Shown here in pieces: positions 58,740-64,000 of a stretch of 64,000 bases of DNA (the stretch's first letter is position 1; each line of letters starts with the position of its first letter). The DNA lies in assembly GCF_000721705.1 (NCBI RefSeq), contig NZ_JOJL01000004.1, positions 434,001 to 498,000 on the forward strand, written 5' to 3'. This DNA comes from Actinoplanes subtropicus (GTDB lineage: Bacteria; Actinomycetota; Actinomycetes; Mycobacteriales; Micromonosporaceae). The notes under the pieces are model-generated. The model was not told where the DNA came from, did no database searches, and saw only the letters and a list, made by a program, of their open reading frames with translations. A program made the position numbers and the translations under genes.

Positions 58740-59704
58740 CGGAGCTGTTGCGGACCCGCGGGCTCACCCGGCATTTCAAGGTCGGCGGGACGTTCTCCGG
58801 CCGGCGGCTGCACGCCGTCGACGACGTCGACCTGACCATCGAGGAGCGCGAGATCATCGCGCTGGTGGGGGAGAGCGGCAGCGGCAAGTCGACCATCGCT
58901 CGGCTGCTGGCCCGGGTCTACGAGCCCACCGCCGGCGAGATCCTCTACCGCGGGCGGTCGCTGGCCCAGCTGCGCCGGCGCAAGGACCTGCTGGCCTACC
59001 GCGGCGACGTGCCCATGGTCTTCCAGGACCCGTTCAGCTCGTTGAACCCGGCGTACCGCGTCAAGCACGGCATCATGCGGGGGCTCATCCTGCACCGGCC
59101 GGATCTCGACGCGGCCGGCCGGCAGGCGGAGGCGGAACGCGTGGTCGAGGCCGTCGGCCTGCACCCGGCCGCCGAGATCCTGGAGCGTTACCCGTACGAA
59201 CTCTCCGGCGGGCAGCGCCAGCGGATCGGCTTCGCCCAGGCCCTCGCCTACCGCCCCAAGCTGATCATCGCGGACGAGCCGGTGTCCATGCTCGACGTCT
59301 CCATCCGCATCGGGCTGCTCAACCTGATGGCGACGCTGCGCGAGGACGCGGGCGTGTCGATCCTCTACATCACGCACGACATCGCCAGCGCCCGCTATCT
59401 CTCCGACCGGGTCGCGGTCATGTACGGCGGGCACATCGTCGAGGCCGGCCCCACCGAGGACGTGCTGGGCGAGCCCAAGCATCCCTACACCCAGCTGCTG
59501 CTCTCGGCCGTGCCCGATCCCCGCGCGCCGCTCGATCCCGATGTGGCTCTCGACCGCGGCGAGCCGCCCCGGGTGGTGGATCCGGCGCCCGGGTGCCGGT
59601 TCCGCGCCCGCTGCCCTCTGGCGATCGACCGCTGCGACGTGGAGACGCCGCTGCTGCGCGACCTGGCCCCCCGGCACCAGGCGGCCTGCCACGTCGCGAC
59701 CTAG
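58736..59704 (+). CDS. ABC importer ATPase, DppF-like
   Basis: This 322-residue ATPase has Walker A GESGSGKST, signature LSGGQRQRIGFAQAL, Walker B LIIADEPVSMLDVS and the tail HPYTQLLLSAVPD, with GCRFRARCPLAIDRCD. It pairs with the DppD-like protein. The start at 58736 overlaps the upstream stop by 4 bp. It is the last importer gene; an MmcQ-like gene follows 9 bp later. Confidence 0.88.
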   Translation: MTELLRTRGLTRHFKVGGTFSGRRLHAVDDVDLTIEEREIIALVGESGSGKSTIARLLARVYEPTAGEILYRGRSLAQLRRRKDLLAYRGDVPMVFQDPFSSLNPAYRVKHGIMRGLILHRPDLDAAGRQAEAERVVEAVGLHPAAEILERYPYELSGGQRQRIGFAQALAYRPKLIIADEPVSMLDVSIRIGLLNLMATLREDAGVSILYITHDIASARYLSDRVAVMYGGHIVEAGPTEDVLGEPKHPYTQLLLSAVPDPRAPLDPDVALDRGEPPRVVDPAPGCRFRARCPLAIDRCDVETPLLRDLAPRHQAACHVAT

Positions 59705-59713
59705 GCTGGGCCG

Positions 59714-60136
59714 ATGACCGGCGACGAGCGCCCGGCCCGGGTCGAGGACGTGCACGAGACGGCCGAGTCGATGCCGCACGTCACGGTCGTGTGGGGGAGC
59801 GGGGAGAACCCGGTCTACCAGGTCGGCGGCAAGTCGTTCGTGTTCTTCCGCAACCCCCGGCCGGACGCGTTCGACCCGGCGACCGGCGAGCGCTACACCG
59901 ACGTGATCGTGTTCTGGGTGGAGTCGCCGGCCGACAAGGAGGCGATGGTGCAGGACCCGTCCTCGCCGTTCTTCACCACGCCGCACTTCAACGGCCATCC
60001 CTCGGTGCTGCTGCGAGCCAGCCGGATCGGCGAGCTCAGCCGCGCCGAGGTGGTCGAGGTCGTGCAGGACGCCTGGCTGTCGCGCGCCTCCGCCCGGCGC
60101 GCCGCCCAATGGCTGGCCGCGAACAAACCAACCTGA
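59714..60136 (+). CDS. MmcQ/YjbR-family protein
   Basis: This 140-residue protein has VGGKSFVFFRNPRPDAFDPA, SPFFTTPHFNGHPSVLLR, and a C-terminal DAWLSRASARRAAQWLAAN. This matches the MmcQ/YjbR family, small proteins with a CyaY-like DNA-binding fold of unknown role. It is 9 bp behind the importer operon and ends before a strong hairpin, so it may be cotranscribed by chance. Confidence 0.78.
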   Translation: MTGDERPARVEDVHETAESMPHVTVVWGSGENPVYQVGGKSFVFFRNPRPDAFDPATGERYTDVIVFWVESPADKEAMVQDPSSPFFTTPHFNGHPSVLLRASRIGELSRAEVVEVVQDAWLSRASARRAAQWLAANKPT

Positions 60137-60191
60137 AACCCTTTGACCGTACGCGTGGGACAGGTCCCCGATGCAGCGGATCGGCCAGGTG

Positions 60192-60218
60192 GGTGGCCGG
60201 GCTCCGCGCCCGGCCACC
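60192..60218. terminator. Perfect 11-bp hairpin between convergent genes
   Basis: GGTGGCCGGGC (60192-60202), a 5-nt loop and GCCCGGCCACC (60208-60218) form a perfect stem. It lies between the MmcQ-like gene and the convergent MacB-type permease, and is a clear bidirectional terminator candidate. Confidence 0.75.
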
Positions 60219-60234
60219 GGGCTGTCCTGCATGG

Positions 60235-61419
60235 TCAGAGCGTGCGCAGCGCCTCGACCGGGGACAACCGCGCCGCCCGGGCCGCCGGGTAGAGGCCGGC
60301 CAGCGCGCCCACCAGCAACGCGGCGGCCAGGCCCGCGGCCGGCGCGGAGAGCGGCACGGCCACCGGATTGCCGCCCAGCCGGGCCGCCACCGCCGTGGCC
60401 AGCACCCCCAGCGCGATGCCGAGCACCCCGCCGGCCGCGGCCAGCAACGTCGACTCGAGCAGGAACTGGGTGGCCACGTGCCGGCGGCGGGCGCCCAGGG
60501 CGCGGCGCAGGCCGATCTCGCCGCGGCGTTCCAGGACCGAGATGACCATGATGTTGGCGATGCCCACCCCGGCGATCAGCAGCGCGATGCCGCCCAGCCC
60601 CAGGAACAGGCCGACGAACGCGCCCTTCGCCGCGATCCGGGCCACCAGCAGGTCGGACGGGCGGCGTACCTGCACGTCGTCCTTGCCGTCCGGGACCGTG
60701 GTCGCGGTCAGCACGCCGGCCACCGCGGCCACCTGGTCCGGGTCGGCGCGCAGGTAGATCCGGCTCGGGCCGGCGTCGCGGGCGAACACCCGCTCGGCCT
60801 GGCCGAAGCTGATCAGGGCGGCCACGTCGATCTCGGGGGCGACCGGGACCGGCGCCAGCACGCCGGTGACCGTGAAGTAGTGGTTGCCCAGCAGGATCTG
60901 GGTCGGTGCGTCCAGCGAGCCGATGCCGAGGATCTTCGCGGCCTCGTAGCCGAGGACGGTGACCGGGTAGTGCTCGGCGGTCGCGTCCAGGTAGCGGCCC
61001 AGCAGCAGGTGCGCCGACATGGTGGGCAGCAGCGAGCCCTGGGCGGCGAGCACGTTCATGCCGCCGGTCTGCTCGGCCGGGATCGCCCGGCTGCGCCGTA
61101 CCGTCACGTTGTCGACCGAGCCGACCGCGGTGACCGTCCGCACCGGCGGGATCCGGGCGATCATCGGCTCGGCGGTCAGCGGCAGCGGCACGGTCCGGCC
61201 GTTGACCGATTCCGCCGAGGCCACCGTGAGCAGGTTGCCCTCCTCGCCGAGCTGGGCGAGCAGCTGGGCCTTCGCGGACTGGGCGATGCCGAGCACGGCG
61301 ACCACCGCGGCCACCGCGATGGCGATGCCGAGCGCGGAGAGCGCGGCCCGGATCCGCCGGGACCGCAGGCCGGCCGTGGCGACGCCGATCGCGTCCGGGA
61401 AACGGAGTCTCGACGGCAT
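60235..61419 (-). CDS. MacB/FtsX-type ABC permease
   Basis: This 394-residue protein has an N-terminal helix after basic residues (ALSALGIAIAVAAVVAVLG), a large extracytoplasmic domain (about 45-265) and three C-terminal helices with SVLERRGEIGLRRALGARRR, the FtsX/MacB hallmark. ARLSPVEALRTL ends it, as in MacB. It works with the ATPase (TGATG overlap) and the membrane-fusion protein upstream, as a tripartite-like export or mechanotransmission system. It is not an importer. Confidence 0.85.
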   Translation of the reverse strand: MPSRLRFPDAIGVATAGLRSRRIRAALSALGIAIAVAAVVAVLGIAQSAKAQLLAQLGEEGNLLTVASAESVNGRTVPLPLTAEPMIARIPPVRTVTAVGSVDNVTVRRSRAIPAEQTGGMNVLAAQGSLLPTMSAHLLLGRYLDATAEHYPVTVLGYEAAKILGIGSLDAPTQILLGNHYFTVTGVLAPVPVAPEIDVAALISFGQAERVFARDAGPSRIYLRADPDQVAAVAGVLTATTVPDGKDDVQVRRPSDLLVARIAAKGAFVGLFLGLGGIALLIAGVGIANIMVISVLERRGEIGLRRALGARRRHVATQFLLESTLLAAAGGVLGIALGVLATAVAARLGGNPVAVPLSAPAAGLAAALLVGALAGLYPAARAARLSPVEALRTL

Positions 61420-62117
61420 CAGGCCACACCCCCGAGAAGGCCGGTGTCGGCCACGATCCGGCCGTCGACCAGCGAGACCTGCCTGCGCATCGCCGCGGCG
61501 ACCGCATCGTTGTGGGTGATCAGCACGACCGTGGTGCCGTCGTGGGCGAGGCCGGAGAGCAGCTCGGTGATCCCAGCGCCGGTGGTCGAGTCGAGGTTGC
61601 CGGTCGGCTCGTCGGCCAGCAGCACGGCCGGCCGGCCGACGATCGCCCGGGCGATGGCGACCCGCTGCCGCTCGCCGCCGGAGAGCTGCCCGGCGCGATG
61701 CCGGGTGCGGCTTGCCAATCCCACCTCCCACAGCACCTCGGCGGCCCGCTCGCGCCGGACCTTGCCCGGCATCCCCCGATAGAGCAGGCCGGTCGCCACG
61801 TTGTCCAGCACGCTGAGGTGCTCGAGCAGGAAGAACTGCTGGAACACGAAGCCGAGCCGGGTCGCCCGGACCTCGGACAGCTGCGGGTCGGAGAGCGCCG
61901 ACGTGTCGGTGCCGGCGATGCGTACCGTCCCGCTGGTCGGCCGTTCGAGCGTGCCGAGGATGCTCAGCAGCGTCGACTTGCCGGCCCCGGACTGGCCGGT
62001 GATGGCGACCGTCTCGCCGGCCTCCACCACCAGGTCGATGCCGGCGAGGGCGGTCACCGCGGTCGGCGGCGGGTAGACCTTGCCGACCCCGTCGAGCTCG
62101 AGCGCGTACGTGGTCAT
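61419..62117 (-). CDS. MacB/LolD-type ABC ATPase
   Basis: This 232-residue ATPase has Walker A GQSGAGKST, signature LSGGERQRVAIARAI and Walker B VLLADEPTGNLDS, with the switch His in LITHND. The LADEPTGNLDS form is typical of LolD/MacB/FtsE. It overlaps the permease by 1 bp and the fusion-protein gene by 4 bp. Substrates of such systems include peptides, antibiotics and lipoproteins. Confidence 0.87.
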   Translation of the reverse strand: MTTYALELDGVGKVYPPPTAVTALAGIDLVVEAGETVAITGQSGAGKSTLLSILGTLERPTSGTVRIAGTDTSALSDPQLSEVRATRLGFVFQQFFLLEHLSVLDNVATGLLYRGMPGKVRRERAAEVLWEVGLASRTRHRAGQLSGGERQRVAIARAIVGRPAVLLADEPTGNLDSTTGAGITELLSGLAHDGTTVVLITHNDAVAAAMRRQVSLVDGRIVADTGLLGGVA

Positions 62118-63184
62118 GAGCTCGGCACCTCGACCTTCGAGCCCTCGCGCAGGCCGTCCCCGCGCACCTCGACCTGGGTGTCCGAGAACAGGCCGGTGGT
62201 GACCCCGACCAGCCGGCGGGCGCCGCCGTCCAGCAGGTACAGGCCGTACCCGCCGCCGGCCAGCGCGACCAGGGCGGTGATCGGCACGGCCAGGGCGTTC
62301 TTCACCGAGGCGTCGGTGACGTGCACCTCGACCGGCGCCTGGTCGAGCCCGGCCCCGGCGACCTCGTGCGTCAGGGTGACGGTCGCCCCGATGGTGGGCA
62401 GCTGGCTGCCCCGGCCCTGGTCCTCGGGGTTGGGCCCGGCGGCCACCGTGGACAGCTGGGTGACCCGGCCGGGCACGCTCTGCCCGGCCGGCATGACCAC
62501 GGTGACCGCGTCGCCGGGGTGGACCGCGTGCGCGTCGGTCACCGGGATCGCCAGGGTCACGGCCACGGTGGTCGAGGTGCCGGTGACCAGCGGGCCGGCG
62601 CCGCCGCCGGCCGGGGCGCCGACCTGCGCGCCGAGGGTGGTGACCCGCATCTTCCCTGGCTGGAAGGTGACCGCGCCGAGGTCGAGCCGGCCGGTCACCG
62701 GCTGGTGGGTGGCGCGCTGCCAGCGGCGCAGCGCCGTGGCGGTGGCGCGGGTGAAATGCCCGTCCACGGTGAGGTCGGTCTGGCCGAGCGCGACGAGGTT
62801 GCTCTCCAGCGCGCGTACGTCCGGCCCGTCGGTCACGCCCAGCGAGAGGGACCGCCAGGCGGGCTTGTCGCCGTAGAACAACCGGACCGGCTTGTTGTCG
62901 ATCGCGAAAACCGGCTGCCCGCGCGTGATCACCTGCCCCGGCTGCGGCATCCAGGTCACCGTCCCGGTCCGCGCCGAATAAACCCGATATGTCCCGATAT
63001 ATCCTAAGGTGCCGGATACAACGTTCGTGGTGGATAAATCGGTGCGGGTGATCGTCACCGACCCGGTCGGCACGCCGGCGGCGGCCGGCGGCGCGGCCGG
63101 GGCGCTCTGCAACCACCACCCGGCCCCGGCGCCGGCGGCCACCACCAGGGCCGCCCCGCCGCTCAGCACCGCCCGCCTACGCAT
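62114..63184 (-). CDS. Membrane-fusion (HlyD-like) protein with peptidoglycan-binding segment
   Basis: This 356-residue protein has a signal anchor (VLSGGAALVVAAGAGAGWWL), a short biotinyl-lipoyl-like region (ARTGTVTWMPQPGQVITRGQ) and a peptidoglycan-binding-1-like repeat (VRALESNLVALGQTDLTVDG, HFTRATATALRRWQ). The C-terminus has beta-barrel segments, as in MacA-like proteins. This domain mix is common in actinobacterial efflux partners that attach to the wall. It is coupled to the ATPase and overlaps the lipoprotein gene by 8 bp. Confidence 0.82.
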   Translation of the reverse strand: MRRRAVLSGGAALVVAAGAGAGWWLQSAPAAPPAAAGVPTGSVTITRTDLSTTNVVSGTLGYIGTYRVYSARTGTVTWMPQPGQVITRGQPVFAIDNKPVRLFYGDKPAWRSLSLGVTDGPDVRALESNLVALGQTDLTVDGHFTRATATALRRWQRATHQPVTGRLDLGAVTFQPGKMRVTTLGAQVGAPAGGGAGPLVTGTSTTVAVTLAIPVTDAHAVHPGDAVTVVMPAGQSVPGRVTQLSTVAAGPNPEDQGRGSQLPTIGATVTLTHEVAGAGLDQAPVEVHVTDASVKNALAVPITALVALAGGGYGLYLLDGGARRLVGVTTGLFSDTQVEVRGDGLREGSKVEVPSS

Positions 63185-63806
63185 GGCCGAGGCTCCCCAG
63201 GCTCGACGCCGCCGACTCCGCGTCGAGGATCGGCCGGCAGGCCTGGACGGCCCGCTGCAGGATCGGGTTCTCCTTCCCGCCCGGCGGCACCTCGTCGCTG
63301 GTCAGGCTGAAACCCTTGCCCGGCGTGAAGTGGCTGTTCACGGTCGGGTCCTTGAAGTTCGGCAGCCCGTTGGCCCGCATGCACTGCGCCGACTTCACGC
63401 CCGCCGCGATCAGCGCGGGCGGCGGCGGCCCCTGGTCCCGCATCGCGAAGTTCGCCGCGTGGATCAGCTCCTGGCAGGCGTTCGTGATCACGGTCAGCTG
63501 GTCGTCGCTGAGATCCCGCAGCGAGACGTCGTCGGTGTAGACGTAGCCGTCGGCGGTCAGCACCGGATCCTGGTAGTTCGGCGCCCCGTGCTGCCGGATG
63601 CACTGCGCGGCCGTGTGCAGCTTCGCCCGCCGCGCCGCACTCGCGTCCCCCGCCACCGCGTTCGGGTTGTCGTCGGTCGTGCGCGCCCCGGCGCTCGGGT
63701 GCGCGCCGCCACTGCCCGCCAGCTGCGGCACCGTCGGGCTCGACGGGCCGTTACCGCATGCGCCCAGACCGATCAGCAAGACCGTGGCCACAACAAGTCT
63801 TCTCAC
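63177..63806 (-). CDS. Secreted lipoprotein associated with the MacB-type system
   Basis: This 209-residue protein has a lipoprotein signal peptide with lipobox LGAC (Cys17) and a disordered linker. It has two similar segments, each with a Cys: TAAQCIRQHGAPNYQDPVLT and SAQCMRANGLPNFKDPTVNS. The repeated C-(I/M)R-x-(H/N)G-x-P-N-(Y/F)-x-DP pattern shows an internal duplication; similar proteins occur before MacA-like genes in actinobacteria. It overlaps the fusion-protein gene by 8 bp, making it the first gene of a four-gene operon. Function is unknown. Confidence 0.75.
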   Translation of the reverse strand: MRRLVVATVLLIGLGACGNGPSSPTVPQLAGSGGAHPSAGARTTDDNPNAVAGDASAARRAKLHTAAQCIRQHGAPNYQDPVLTADGYVYTDDVSLRDLSDDQLTVITNACQELIHAANFAMRDQGPPPPALIAAGVKSAQCMRANGLPNFKDPTVNSHFTPGKGFSLTSDEVPPGGKENPILQRAVQACRPILDAESAASSLGSLGHA

Positions 63807-63904
63807 CGCGATACCCCCGTTCTCGGGTCGTCATCGACGCCGACAGGTGTATCGAGTGAGCGGTGACACCACCGCTACCGCCCACGTTGGACGGATGTCA
63901 TGTC

Positions 63905-64000
63905 CTAGGAGGCGAGGCTCCAGACGACCCCCGCCGCGCCGGCGATCACGCAGTAGATCGCGAACGGGTTCAGGGTGCGGGTCTCGAAGTACTTGGTGAG
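63905..64000 (-). CDS. uppP: Undecaprenyl-diphosphatase UppP, C-terminal fragment
   Basis: The reverse strand reads 31 codons and a stop from the window edge: LTKYFETRTLNPFAIYCV and a final hydrophobic helix. This fits the end of UppP/BacA (x-KYLRTRSLxPFxIYxxxxG). UppP dephosphorylates undecaprenyl diphosphate to recycle the cell-wall lipid carrier. Most of the gene lies outside the window. The assignment rests on a short segment. Confidence 0.65.
   Translation of the reverse strand, partial: LTKYFETRTLNPFAIYCVIAGAAGVVWSLAS

Overview
The window is high-GC actinobacterial DNA with dense, overlapping genes, frequent GTG/TTG starts and no rRNA, tRNA, CRISPR or transposase that I can see. A block at 33.3-39.1 kb has the same gene order as the conserved Mycobacterium tuberculosis Rv1822-Rv1830 region (pgsA-like, DUF881, sbp, DUF881, gcvH, garA, ftsR, bifunctional nuclease, MerR). 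Together with the natural-product cluster this suggests a filamentous actinomycete, perhaps Actinoplanes or another Micromonosporaceae; the genus is inference.

The left 19.7 kb is a phosphoglycolipid (moenomycin-family) biosynthetic cluster. One tightly coupled + strand run (672-18193) carries homologues of the diagnostic moe genes: the NDP-uronate epimerase MoeE5, two asparagine-synthase-type amidotransferases (MoeF5, MoeH5), the PcrB/GGGP-synthase-like prenyl-phosphoglycerate synthase MoeO5, the B12 radical SAM methylase MoeK5, the carbamoyltransferase MoeM5, the prenyl chain-extending MoeN5, and exactly five glycosyltransferases (one GT-B, four GT-A). An ABC exporter cut off by the left edge (1-215) and an ABC-2 pair (18247-19655) fit export. 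Two genes go beyond the Streptomyces ghanaensis set as I know it: a half-size QW-repeat protein resembling squalene-hopene cyclase (4867-5907) and a dedicated trans-isoprenyl diphosphate synthase (17105-18193). They suggest an altered or cyclised lipid tail. At least four cluster genes contain the rare TTA (bldA) codon.

At 19.8-24.3 kb a minus-strand operon encodes an adenylation enzyme, a free carrier protein, a methyltransferase and a GNAT-like acyltransferase, followed by a YdcF-like gene; this is a possible acyl or aminoacyl decoration module. A UDP-HexNAc/uronate dehydrogenase and an SDR epimerase/decarboxylase (24.5-26.8 kb) may supply a uronic-acid sugar.

From 27 to 46 kb the content is mostly housekeeping: an ABC-F protein, a PhzF protein, a MoxR/VWA pair, the gcvH-garA island, a 41-bp tandem repeat array, two divergent citrate synthases of which one has a DNA-binding N-terminus, and an EVE/MarR operon behind a leaderless mini-ORF. 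From 46 to 60 kb there are a PadR pair, a PucR-type regulator with 3-hydroxybutyrate dehydrogenase, and a ROK repressor, ROK kinase and family-5 ABC importer locus that looks like oligosaccharide uptake. The right end holds a MacB-type tripartite ABC system, a lipoprotein and the C-terminus of UppP.
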